A stretch of DNA of 64,000 bases from Micavibrio sp. UBA2638 (GTDB lineage: Bacteria > Pseudomonadota > Alphaproteobacteria > Micavibrionales > Micavibrionaceae), in NCBI GenBank assembly GCA_002359735.1, contig DENS01000009.1, positions 62,001 through 126,000 on the forward strand, written 5' to 3'. A model generated the notes under the pieces. It was not told the origin of the DNA. It did not search any database and saw only the letters and a list, made by a program, of their open reading frames with translations. Both the position numbers and the translations under genes were made by a program. Shown here piece by piece: positions 1 to 8,150 of the stretch (the first letter of the stretch is position 1; each line of letters starts with the position of its first letter).

Positions 1-1
1 T

Positions 2-517
2 GGCCTGATGACTTTAAAGCCGATTTTGTATGTTTGTAATGTGTCCGAAGATGACGCGGCAGAGGGTAATGAAATGACCCAAAAAGTTGCTGCCATGGCG
101 GCGGATCAGGGGGCACAAAGCGTGATTATTAGCGCTGCAATTGAAGCGGAAATCGCTCAAATGGATTCCGAGGAGGATAAGCGTGAGTTTCTGGAAACGA
201 TGGGTCTGAGTGAACCGGGGCTGAACCTTATTATTCGTGCGGGTTTTGTTCTTTTGGGCTTACAGACCTACTTTACAGCCGGCCCGAAAGAGGCGCGTGC
301 ATGGACCGTCCGCAAAGGCGCCAAAGCGCCAGAAGCAGCTGGCGTTATTCATACTGACTTTCAAAAGGGGTTCATTAAAGCCGAAGTGATCTCTTTTGCT
401 GATTATATCGCGGGTAAGGGGGAACAAGGGGCAAAAGACGCTGGTAAGCTGCGTCAGGAGGGGAAGGAATACATCGTTCAAGATGGTGATGTGATCCTGT
501 TCAAATTTAACGTATAG
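2..517 (+). CDS. ychF: Redox-regulated ATPase YchF (Obg-family GTP/ATPase), 3' part only
   Basis: Open reading frame enters from the left edge, so the N-terminal G domain is missing. What remains starts at the family's conserved LKPILYVCNV strand, continues through the region with the ISA motif (VIISAAIEAE) and ends in the TGS-like domain with the LNLIIRAGF and TYFTAGPKEARAW segments and the terminal GDVILFKFNV. In the YchF/OLA1 family the C-terminal domain packs against a G domain that prefers ATP; the protein associates with ribosomes and is linked to the oxidative stress response. It converges on the next gene with only a 14-base gap. The first in-frame ATG at position 8 is an internal methionine, not the start. 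Confidence 0.93.
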   Translation, partial: GLMTLKPILYVCNVSEDDAAEGNEMTQKVAAMAADQGAQSVIISAAIEAEIAQMDSEEDKREFLETMGLSEPGLNLIIRAGFVLLGLQTYFTAGPKEARAWTVRKGAKAPEAAGVIHTDFQKGFIKAEVISFADYIAGKGEQGAKDAGKLRQEGKEYIVQDGDVILFKFNV

Positions 518-531
518 TCATTTGATGGTTT

Positions 532-3500
532 TTAATTTGTCATGCCGGGTATTTGCGTTGGCGTGGGCGCTTTGTTTTGATCGGCGCATAGTTGTGCAAT
601 AGCCGCCGAGGGTGTTGTTAGCTCATCACACATTGCACGCAGCTCCTCACGCGTTGGCTTGGCGTTGTTGTTGGTTTGTTGCTCCTCTGCTGGCTCCTCT
701 GTTTTGGTTGGGGCAGGGGTAATCTTATCCAGATCAGGGTCGGGGGTGGCTTCGGGCACCAGGCTCGCCGGCTCTGGTTCTATGATGTTATGCTCTTGTT
801 TAAACGCAGCCTCATTGCGCGCCTCCATTGCGGCCTGATAGCGACGAATATAAAGCGTTTCCATATCGCCTGATGGGTTATTTGAATCCTTTAACATGAA
901 TTGCTGGTAAAGCGAGCCTGTCTCCATAATATCAGCGATTTCTCGGGCAAAATGTTCTGCTTTATTGCCGCTTGGGTCTTGCAGCATTAATAAATCCATC
1001 ATTTTATCGTAATCAATATCATAACGGGCGGATTCGTAATCAAACTTGGACCGGCGCGAATAATCTCGCCAGAAAAGCGTGACAGCATCATCCTGAGAAA
1101 TAGTAGCGTTTTCAACCGGTATGGTTGCTCCGGTTGGGGTTTCTAATGTGCTGTCTTGACCAAAATACTCATTAAATTGTTTGGCGCGGCGCCGCGTGTC
1201 ATCCGGTTTGTACCAAAAATCTGGGTTTTTAGCATAATCGTCGTGCATTCCTTCATGTGTGACGGCGAGAAAACGTGCTCTGTGCTCTGCCTTGGCCGCT
1301 TCATCAGCATCAAACGATTCCATGAAAATTTCAACATCATTCCAATTATATTCGCCGTTGCGGAAATCATTGACGAAGGCCGCTCTGGCTTGATCGCTGT
1401 TTAAATCGGTGATGAGGGTGTCCGGGGATTGCGCGTTATGGCGGTCTACGGCCTCTTTAACCATTGCGGCGCGTGCAATTATAGCGGCCTGAGTAATTGT
1501 AATACCTGCTTCGCTGTTCCAGCCTTGTTTCTCAAGGTAGTCCATTGCGAAGTCATCGCCTTCGAAAACGGAAACATTAATATTGTTTCCTGTGCGCCGT
1601 GATTCAACAATGGCATCATAGACAATGGCATCAAATGTCCGGTGGTCATTTGCCGCTGTCCAACGAAATTGACCGTTATCGATGTGGTCACTCCAGTTTT
1701 GTCTCCAGGGTTCACTTAAGGCCATGGGGCGAATTTGTAATCCACCGGGGAGCAAACCAGAAGTTTGTAGATTTGATAAATCGGTTAAATTTGTGAGCTC
1801 CAAATGGTCACGCATTGCTATAATCTGTACTAGAAAAGTATTAAGCTCAGCTGCGGCCCGTGGCTCAGCTTGTGTATGCGCATTGAGGATATCTTGGAGC
1901 GTGTTCGGATCAATTTTACCCGATAGTGTCCGTTGAACGGTATCATCAATTTCATCAATCCCAGGGGGGTGATCGGTTGCGCCATGATATTGCCTGATGG
2001 CTTCGGTCAACTTCTCTATGGCCAGCTCGTCGCTAAGCTCATTTTGTTGCGAGGACGCAGGGGAACCTGGGGTGTCGGTGCCGCGGAAATAATCCAGCAC
2101 AGCCTGTTTAAAGCTGGTTTGGGTTTTGATGAGCTGTGTCTCTAGCTGAGCAGCATCAGGTTTGGCTTCAAAAAATTGATCAAGTTCAGCCTCTTGCCGC
2201 GCATCATTCCATGACGCATCCTGATATTTTTGCAAAAAGCGATTGGTGACGAAATTCATATGATAAATATCAAAGTTAGGGTATTCCCCCTCCAGCATGA
2301 CGGGGCGCCCGTCCAGATAGCGGTCGAGCAATTGCCCGTTTTCACCCATTAAGTGCTTTTTTATACTGCCATCGGGCTGAACATGATATTCAAATAGGGC
2401 GCGTGGAAACTCACCCTCTGGTATGTCATACAGATTGCCGTCAGGGCCAACCATCATGAGTTTGTCGGTGCCGTCTTCTTGTCTGGCAAATTCATAGGGA
2501 GTGTTATCCGCATCAAACCAGCTGCGGAATAAATCATCATCAGATTGACGAATGCGGTTGATCGGATTGTCCGAATTGGGAGCCTGTATACCATAAATCT
2601 GTATGGCATCTTCTTCAAGCAGGGCTTTCATTTCACGTTGGAAGCCTTCGTTGATATAGGCGCTTGGAATGGATTCTAAGACAGATGGGGTGCTGATGCT
2701 ATCAATTACACTTTGCGGTATATCCATCATTTTGCCGACGCGGCGCATCAGGTCATCTGTGGCCAATTGCTCTGGGCTGGGCTGCGGCTGTTGTTGTGGT
2801 GTATTGCTGTCGTCAGGATTGGCGGGTATTCCTAGTCCGGGTGGTTCCCTTGATAATGTTTCCAGAGCAAGATTAATTTCATTTTTCGTAGAAGGGGGTA
2901 AATCATCCAGAATCCCCATCATGATTTTGAATTGTGATGCGCGTTCGCGCACATCATTTTTGCCAAATGACGGGTTCTCTTGCAGATAAGTGCTGTAAAG
3001 ATTAAAGAACCTGGTGCTTTCTTCGCCCATGATGCCAGCGCGATCAAGACCCACATTCTCCATTTCGTCTAGCGGTGTGCCTGATAAGGGACCAAAGGTT
3101 TCAGCGCGGCGCATATCTGTCTGGATTGTTTCTATGGCGCTACTTAACGCCCGTATAAATGCCGGGTTAAGCGGGTTCTCGGCTTCAGTGTTTGTGGGTG
3201 AAAATGGCTGTGTGTTCATTCCCAATATGGGGTACCCATTGTCCTCAATGCCTGAGTTCCCTGGGTGGGTCATGAAACTTAATTGGGATTGCAGTGTGGT
3301 TACGGTTAAATGTGATAATGCTGTTTCGTTTCCCTCTAGTCCCAGGTCTTTGCCGTGGTGGCTGTGAAGGTAGAATTTTGCAGCATTTTCTGCTTCGTCT
3401 GTTGTTTGAACATTGCGAATATAGTCAGATATCAGTGCGCGAATGGCTTCAATATCATTTTCTTCCAAATCCTGTGGGCTATCCGCTAATTGATCGTCCA

Positions 3501-3684
3501 GATCGGCTTGCCAAAACCATGCGGGATCATAGCTTTCGATATCAGGAATTTGTAAGATTAAGGGGATTAGATGCTGCGGAAAGTTTGAGCCATCGCTAAC
3601 CCCTGCAAGCAAACGGTCGGTAATGGCATCTGCATCACCCTTTAAACGCTCAATTGTATATGATTGACTAGCTTTATCAGCCAT
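532..3684 (-). CDS. Unrecognised 1050-residue acidic protein with an HEGMH motif
   Basis: I do not recognise the family. The protein has no signal peptide or membrane segment and is rich in Asp, Glu, Asn and Gln. An N-terminal helical region is followed by a Pro/Gln linker at about 290-310, a middle section with short Tyr/Gly/Asp-rich repeats such as DGNLYDIPEGEFP at about 420-470, and a proline/glutamate/threonine-rich tail at about 975-1030. At residues 810-814 the sequence reads HEGMH inside FLAVTHEGMHDDYAK, which fits the HExxH zinc-protease pattern, although the Asp directly after it is atypical. The start is supported by a GAAGGTG ribosome site three bases before the ATG. Size and disordered tail would suit a secreted effector or a large enzyme, but that is speculation. 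It stands alone between convergent ychF and ilvE. Confidence 0.8.
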   Translation of the reverse strand: MADKASQSYTIERLKGDADAITDRLLAGVSDGSNFPQHLIPLILQIPDIESYDPAWFWQADLDDQLADSPQDLEENDIEAIRALISDYIRNVQTTDEAENAAKFYLHSHHGKDLGLEGNETALSHLTVTTLQSQLSFMTHPGNSGIEDNGYPILGMNTQPFSPTNTEAENPLNPAFIRALSSAIETIQTDMRRAETFGPLSGTPLDEMENVGLDRAGIMGEESTRFFNLYSTYLQENPSFGKNDVRERASQFKIMMGILDDLPPSTKNEINLALETLSREPPGLGIPANPDDSNTPQQQPQPSPEQLATDDLMRRVGKMMDIPQSVIDSISTPSVLESIPSAYINEGFQREMKALLEEDAIQIYGIQAPNSDNPINRIRQSDDDLFRSWFDADNTPYEFARQEDGTDKLMMVGPDGNLYDIPEGEFPRALFEYHVQPDGSIKKHLMGENGQLLDRYLDGRPVMLEGEYPNFDIYHMNFVTNRFLQKYQDASWNDARQEAELDQFFEAKPDAAQLETQLIKTQTSFKQAVLDYFRGTDTPGSPASSQQNELSDELAIEKLTEAIRQYHGATDHPPGIDEIDDTVQRTLSGKIDPNTLQDILNAHTQAEPRAAAELNTFLVQIIAMRDHLELTNLTDLSNLQTSGLLPGGLQIRPMALSEPWRQNWSDHIDNGQFRWTAANDHRTFDAIVYDAIVESRRTGNNINVSVFEGDDFAMDYLEKQGWNSEAGITITQAAIIARAAMVKEAVDRHNAQSPDTLITDLNSDQARAAFVNDFRNGEYNWNDVEIFMESFDADEAAKAEHRARFLAVTHEGMHDDYAKNPDFWYKPDDTRRRAKQFNEYFGQDSTLETPTGATIPVENATISQDDAVTLFWRDYSRRSKFDYESARYDIDYDKMMDLLMLQDPSGNKAEHFAREIADIMETGSLYQQFMLKDSNNPSGDMETLYIRRYQAAMEARNEAAFKQEHNIIEPEPASLVPEATPDPDLDKITPAPTKTEEPAEEQQTNNNAKPTREELRAMCDELTTPSAAIAQLCADQNKAPTPTQIPGMTN

Positions 3685-3828
3685 TTACACCTTCAAACAC
3701 ACTATTACCCATTTAATTTTTTTATTAATTATTTGACCCATTATGCATTTTTGGGAGGCATTTGTCAATTTTGGGTGCGTGTTATGTCAATGTTTGCGCG
3801 GTTTTCAGGCGGGCGAACTGTTTCAACG

Positions 3829-4707
3829 TTAAGATTGGCCGCGCACCAGTTTTTCATAGGCGTCCCTTAGATCACGAACAATGGGGCCGACGCTATAATT
3901 ATGTTCGGCAATACTGCCAACCGCGGTTACTTCTGCGGCAGAACCTGTCAGGAAGCATTCTTCGAAATCGCCGAGCTCTTCCGGTTTGATGTGGCGTTCA
4001 ATGAGATCATACCCCATTTCCTTGGCCAGACCGATAACAGTTTGGCGTGTAATACCGTTTAAAAAGCAATCCGGGGTGGGGGTGTGTATCTCGCCATTCT
4101 TGATCAGGAATATATTGGCGCCTGTTGCCTCGGCAACGTAACCACGATAATCAAGCATCAGGGCATCATCGTAGCCTTGTGCCTCGGCATTGTGTTTGGA
4201 AATCGTGCAGATCATATAAAGCCCCGCTGCTTTTGCCTGCGTTGGAGCCATATCCGGTGCAGGGCGACGATATTGAGCCATACATAAATTGATACCGTTT
4301 TCACGTTTTTCAGCAGAAAAATAGCTGCCCCAATCCCAGGCTGCAATCGCCATATGCGTGGTGGTTTGTTGCGCCGATACGCCCATCTGCTCTGAACCGC
4401 GCCATGCAAACGCTCGCACATAGCCATCTACAATATTGTTGGCTTTTAAAACTTGATCCTTTAATTTTGTGAGGTCTTCGGATGATACGGGGACTTTCAT
4501 GCCCATGATGGCGGCCGATTTGTGTAGGCGTTCGGAGTGTTCTTGTGACTTGAAAATGATGCCGTTATAGGCCCTTTCCCCTTCGAAAACGCAGCTGCCA
4601 TAATGTAGAGCATGGGTCAGGACATGCACTTTTGCATCTTTCCAGTCCACCATATTGCCGTCTAAATATATTGTTCCATCACGTTGATCAAAAGGTATAG
4701 ATGCCAT
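3829..4707 (-). CDS. ilvE: Branched-chain amino acid aminotransferase (PLP fold type IV)
   Basis: Transfers the amino group between glutamate and the 2-oxo acids of leucine, isoleucine and valine, the last step of their synthesis, in the cytoplasm. The 292 residues match the usual length. The N-terminus has the class signature with LTHALHYGSCVFEGERAY, the PLP lysine lies in ICTISKHNAEAQGYDDALML, and ATGANIFLIKNGEIHTP and FLNGITRQTVIGLA follow in the expected order. ilvD, two steps earlier in the same pathway, lies about 34 kb away in this window. It is divergent from the response regulator gene at 4824, so the 116-base gap should hold promoters for both. Confidence 0.95.
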   Translation of the reverse strand: MASIPFDQRDGTIYLDGNMVDWKDAKVHVLTHALHYGSCVFEGERAYNGIIFKSQEHSERLHKSAAIMGMKVPVSSEDLTKLKDQVLKANNIVDGYVRAFAWRGSEQMGVSAQQTTTHMAIAAWDWGSYFSAEKRENGINLCMAQYRRPAPDMAPTQAKAAGLYMICTISKHNAEAQGYDDALMLDYRGYVAEATGANIFLIKNGEIHTPTPDCFLNGITRQTVIGLAKEMGYDLIERHIKPEELGDFEECFLTGSAAEVTAVGSIAEHNYSVGPIVRDLRDAYEKLVRGQS

Positions 4708-4823
4708 TTTTGCCGCTTTTTTCGTTTTGTCTTATGGTTTTGTTCTTTTGGTATTGTAGTATTGTAAATATTAGTAATTAGTATGCGATATAGAGATAAT
4801 TTGTAAACGGGTTTTTTGCATAA

Positions 4824-5513
4824 ATGTTGAAAGAAAAGTCACATATTCTGGTTGTGGATGATGATTTGCGCATTGCGACGCTTGTTTGCAGATATCTAGA
4901 AGATCACGGATATGTCGCGGTACGGGCGGAAAGTGCATCCGAAGCCCGTATTTATATGCGCTCAATGGTGTTCGAGGCCCTGATTGTTGATGTGATGATG
5001 CCGGGGGAAAGTGGTGTTGAATTCACACGGGATATTCAAAGCCGTGAGAATAGCCCTCCAGTATTGATGTTAACGGCTTTGGGGGAGCTTGAGGATAAAA
5101 TGAAAGGCTTTGAAGCGGGCATTGATGATTACTTGTCAAAACCATTTGAGCCCAAAGAGCTTTTGATGCGTTTGAATGTTATTTTGAAACGCACACGCAA
5201 GCCTGCCGCGAATAATGATTTTCGAATTGGCCGTTGGCAGTATGATGATTCCATTCAGAGCCTGGTCGATGGGCGGAAGGAAATACGATTGACTACAATG
5301 GAGGTTAATCTTTTGAAAAGTCTGGCTGCAAAGGCGGGAGAGGTTATTAGCCGTGAAGAGTTAGCGCGGACCTGTGAATTGGATGCGGGGGAGCGTACGA
5401 TTGACGTACAAGTGACGAGGTTGCGCCGTAAACTGGAAGAAGATAGTAAGAATCCGCGGTATTTACAGACAGTGCGTGGAAAAGGCTATTTGTTGAGAAT
5501 AGAGGGTGTATAA
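4824..5513 (+). CDS. OmpR-family response regulator
   Basis: Receiver domain at about 5-120 with the acidic pocket VVDDD (residues 10-14), phospho-acceptor Asp56 in LIVDVMMP, switch Thr84 and Lys106 in the YLSKPF motif. A winged-helix DNA-binding domain of the OmpR/PhoB type follows at about 130-228, including RTIDVQVTRLRRKLEED and the wing motif RTVRGKGYLL. It is followed directly by its histidine kinase: the stop TAA at 5511-5513 abuts the ATG of the kinase, so the two are cotranscribed and translationally coupled. The pair resembles OmpR/EnvZ, but the target genes cannot be read from the sequence. Confidence 0.95.
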   Translation: MLKEKSHILVVDDDLRIATLVCRYLEDHGYVAVRAESASEARIYMRSMVFEALIVDVMMPGESGVEFTRDIQSRENSPPVLMLTALGELEDKMKGFEAGIDDYLSKPFEPKELLMRLNVILKRTRKPAANNDFRIGRWQYDDSIQSLVDGRKEIRLTTMEVNLLKSLAAKAGEVISREELARTCELDAGERTIDVQVTRLRRKLEEDSKNPRYLQTVRGKGYLLRIEGV

Positions 5514-6959
5514 ATGATGGGCGCCGAAAAAGATTTTGATGTGGCCGGGATTGATGCAAATGATGAAGGCTATCAGGACGATATACCCTCTGGCCGTAAA
5601 CAGTATCAACCGGGTACCGGCATAAAAAAATATTTGCCAAGAACCTTGCTTGGGCGGTCCTTGTTAATACTCGTGACCCCTATTTTATTGGTTCAGATTA
5701 TTTCCACCATTGTGTTTCTGGACAATCATTGGGCAAAAATAATGGATAGGCTTGCTTATGCGGTAGCGGGAGAAATTACTGTGATCGCCAGAGCCATTGA
5801 AGATGGTATTACGCCGGAAAGTTTAAATCGTATTACCGGGTATTCTTCCCAGAATTTAGGGTTATTGATTACTTATGAGCAGGGGGCGTTGATCAAAAAT
5901 AAAGATTTTTCTGATCAACATATTATTTGGGAATCGGCTGTAGTGAACACTCTGGATAAAGAGCTTAACAAAAGTTTGCGCCGTCCATTTTATATTCATG
6001 CGGATTTTCAGGAAAAATGGGTGCAGGTCAATGTGCAGTTAGAAAATGGGGTTTTGAATGTTGAACTTCCGGAACGCCGTTTGTTTTCTTCCTCGGGCTA
6101 TATATTTTTAATATGGATGTTTTCGACGTCTTTAATTTTGTCAATTGTGGCCGTTTTGTTCATGCGTAATCAAATTCGTCCAATTCGGCGTCTTGCTGTG
6201 GCGGCAGATTGGTTTGGGCGCGGTCGTGATGTTCATAAGTTTAAAGTTGAAGGGGCTAGTGAAGTGCGTCAGGCTGGGCAAGCCTTTCTGGATATGAGGC
6301 GGCGTATTAAAAGACAAATTTCTCAACGAACGATTATGCTGGCAGGGGTTTCCCATGATTTGCGCACACCATTGACGCGTATGAAGCTGGAGCTGGAAAT
6401 GATGGGCGAGAATGAAGATGTCAAAGCTCTAAAGAACGATGTAGCCCTTATGCAACGTATGATTGATGGATATCTTGAATTTGTTCGTGGCGGCGAATCG
6501 GAAGGCATCGTTCATGTTAATCTGGCGGCCTATATGGATAAAATAAAAATCGATGCGCAAAGATTGGGACGCGATATTCAATGGGATATTCCATCGTATA
6601 TACAGCTTCCTTTGCGTCCGCTCGCCTTCGAAAGGGCCATTACCAACATTTTAAATAACGCGGCCAAGTATGCGGAGCATATATGGGTTAGCGCGGATGT
6701 GACCAATGATGGGCGTGTTTATATAAGCATTGATGACGACGGGCCGGGCATTTCTGCCGATCAGTATCAGGACGTTTTTAAGCCTTTCTATCGGGGGGAT
6801 AGTGCCCGGTCTTTGGATGTGGGTGACGATAATAACGGTGGCGGTGTTGGCCTTGGTATGCCTATCGCCATGGATATTGTTCATAGCCATGGCGGGCGTA
6901 TTTGGCTGGAGCCTAGTGATAAAGGTGGGCTGCGTGTCGTGATGCGGTTGCCGATGTAG
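5514..6959 (+). CDS. EnvZ-like membrane sensor histidine kinase
   Basis: Partner of the upstream regulator. A short cytoplasmic N-terminus leads to membrane segment 1 (about 45-70), a periplasmic loop of roughly 120 residues, membrane segment 2 (about 195-217) and a HAMP linker. The dimerisation box holds His281 in VSHDLRTPLTRMKLE, the typical EnvZ-type H box. The ATP-binding domain has the N box ITNILNNAAKYA, the G1 box DDDGPGIS and the glycine-rich VGLGMPIAMDIV, so kinase activity should be intact. A poly-Asp/Asn/Gly insert (GDDNNGGGVG) sits in the ATP lid. The periplasmic sensor region has no domain I recognise. The gene converges on csaA with a 10-base gap. Confidence 0.93.
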   Translation: MMGAEKDFDVAGIDANDEGYQDDIPSGRKQYQPGTGIKKYLPRTLLGRSLLILVTPILLVQIISTIVFLDNHWAKIMDRLAYAVAGEITVIARAIEDGITPESLNRITGYSSQNLGLLITYEQGALIKNKDFSDQHIIWESAVVNTLDKELNKSLRRPFYIHADFQEKWVQVNVQLENGVLNVELPERRLFSSSGYIFLIWMFSTSLILSIVAVLFMRNQIRPIRRLAVAADWFGRGRDVHKFKVEGASEVRQAGQAFLDMRRRIKRQISQRTIMLAGVSHDLRTPLTRMKLELEMMGENEDVKALKNDVALMQRMIDGYLEFVRGGESEGIVHVNLAAYMDKIKIDAQRLGRDIQWDIPSYIQLPLRPLAFERAITNILNNAAKYAEHIWVSADVTNDGRVYISIDDDGPGISADQYQDVFKPFYRGDSARSLDVGDDNNGGGVGLGMPIAMDIVHSHGGRIWLEPSDKGGLRVVMRLPM

Positions 6960-6969
6960 GTAGGTCTGA

Positions 6970-7302
6970 TCAGTATAATCTGCCCCCATTGGGAATGGTT
7001 TTACTGGGGAAAATTAAGGTTACATTCTTGTCTTCGTCAGGAAAGCCGAGCACCAAAACCTCAGACATAAATTTTCCGATTTGTTTTTTAGGGAAGTTTA
7101 CAACGGCAGCAACTTGACGCCCGACCAATTCTTCTTTTGTATAATTTTGGGTTATTTGAGCGGATGTTTTCTTCGTGCCGATGTCTTTGCCAAAATCGAT
7201 CAATAGTTTATAGGCAGGATTTCTTGCCTCCGGGAAGTCTTGCGCATCCTGGATGGTGCCAACGCGGATATCTACTTTTAAGAAATCATCAAATTGTATC
7301 AT
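6970..7302 (-). CDS. csaA: tRNA-binding protein CsaA (export chaperone-like OB fold)
   Basis: A 110-residue stand-alone OB-fold tRNA-binding domain: FDDFLKVDIRVGTI at the start, NPAYKLLIDFG, then TSAQITQNYTKEELVGRQV, AVVNFPKKQIGKFMSEVLVLG and the end SKTIPNGGRLY. These are the conserved blocks of the CsaA family, related to the C-terminal domain of methionyl-tRNA synthetase. CsaA was described as a chaperone-like factor for protein export in Bacillus; its role elsewhere is less clear. It is a single gene, tail to tail with the histidine kinase. Confidence 0.93.
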   Translation of the reverse strand: MIQFDDFLKVDIRVGTIQDAQDFPEARNPAYKLLIDFGKDIGTKKTSAQITQNYTKEELVGRQVAAVVNFPKKQIGKFMSEVLVLGFPDEDKNVTLIFPSKTIPNGGRLY

Positions 7303-7354
7303 GCTAATGGACTCGTCTGCTGGCTATTGTTCATGGTGTTTGAGATGTAGAAAA

Positions 7355-7383
7355 AGGCCGCCTGCGTATTCAAATGGCGGCCT
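7355..7383 (-). terminator. Rho-independent terminator of the phasin gene
   Basis: Perfect 8-base inverted repeat (AGGCCGCC at 7355-7362, GGCGGCCT at 7376-7383) with a 13-base loop. On the minus strand it is followed at once by a run of T (from the AAAAA at 7351-7355). It lies about 65 bases past the phasin stop and ahead of csaA. Confidence 0.8.
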
Positions 7384-7448
7384 CGATTCTTTTCTGTCAC
7401 TGTCGTGCACTTGCCTGTAATAAGGCTACTTTGATGACAATATAGCGC

Positions 7449-7898
7449 TTATGCGGCTTTTTTATTGCCTTTTTCCAGCGCGGATTTTATCTCGCCCATG
7501 CTGGCACTAATGCGCTTATTAAGAACTTGACCAGCTTCTGTGTTGGATTTGCTGATCATATCAGATAGTTGCTGAAGATCTTTGGTTGTTTTTTCATAGA
7601 TTTTTTTGAATAAATCGGCGTTTTTGGCCAGTTTTTGTTCTGGTGATCCTTCACCCATTAATTCCTTTGCTATTTTTGAATTGTCTTCTATGAGTTGAGA
7701 AACAATTTCGGTTTGACGCTGGGCCACTGCTTGCATGTTTTCCATGGCAAGTTGCTGTGCCTCGGTTAGCGCTTCAATATTTTTGCGCTGCGTTTCCATG
7801 AAAGCGTTCATTTCAAATGGAATTGTCTGGTATTGTTCAAATGCTTTAGAAAAGTCATTTTGTGAAAATAATTGTGAGAATGGATTGTTTGTAACCAT
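7449..7898 (-). CDS. Phasin family protein (PHA granule-associated)
   Basis: Small amphipathic helical protein (149 residues) that coats polyhydroxyalkanoate granules. The family's central segment is clear: the NPFSQLF start, FMETQRKNIEALTEAQQLAMENMQ-type helix, AVAQRQTEIVSQLIED, and a C-terminal helix ending in Lys/Ala. The gene is monocistronic, with its own terminator and a 13-bp palindrome about 70 bases upstream that could be a PhaR operator. It lies about 17 kb from phaR-phaC-phaA-phaB, so the PHA regulon appears split. Ribosome site AAGGGA precedes the ATG by about 11 bases. Confidence 0.88.
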   Translation of the reverse strand: MVTNNPFSQLFSQNDFSKAFEQYQTIPFEMNAFMETQRKNIEALTEAQQLAMENMQAVAQRQTEIVSQLIEDNSKIAKELMGEGSPEQKLAKNADLFKKIYEKTTKDLQQLSDMISKSNTEAGQVLNKRISASMGEIKSALEKGNKKAA

Positions 7899-7965
7899 AA
7901 GTTTTATTCCCTTGCGTTAAAGCCATTGTAAAAAATACGATAGTTAATACCTCATATGTAGATTT

Positions 7966-7978
7966 ATTGCACTGCAAT
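7966..7978. promoter_or_regulatory. Candidate PhaR operator (13-bp palindrome ATTGCACTGCAAT)
   Basis: Perfect palindrome ATTGCA-C-TGCAAT located 68-80 bases upstream of the phasin ATG. PhaR repressors are reported to bind TGC/GCA-containing inverted sites in front of phasin genes, and TTGC/GCA motifs also occur in the phaR-phaC gap (24986-25040). The assignment is inference from position and symmetry. Confidence 0.45.
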
Positions 7979-8150
7979 GTCAAGCGAATGTATTATGGAG
8001 CGCGCGAAATAGCGAATTTGTAATAAAATATGCGCAAAAGAACAAAAATATAGGATTCTTTTTCTTTTCGCGCGTTATGTTAGTATTCTTTTAATGCATT
8101 TCAGGCATGTTTGAAGAAAAGAAAAACGATTTTTATTTAATATATTGCGC

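Noticed and set aside
1156..3599. Plus-strand open frames opposite the 1050-residue protein
   Set aside because: Shadows of the real gene; no family resemblance and poor starts.
3713..3728. TTAA-N8-TTAA between the orphan protein and ilvE
   Set aside because: Spacing is eight, not the seven needed for a CtrA box, in an AT-rich stretch.
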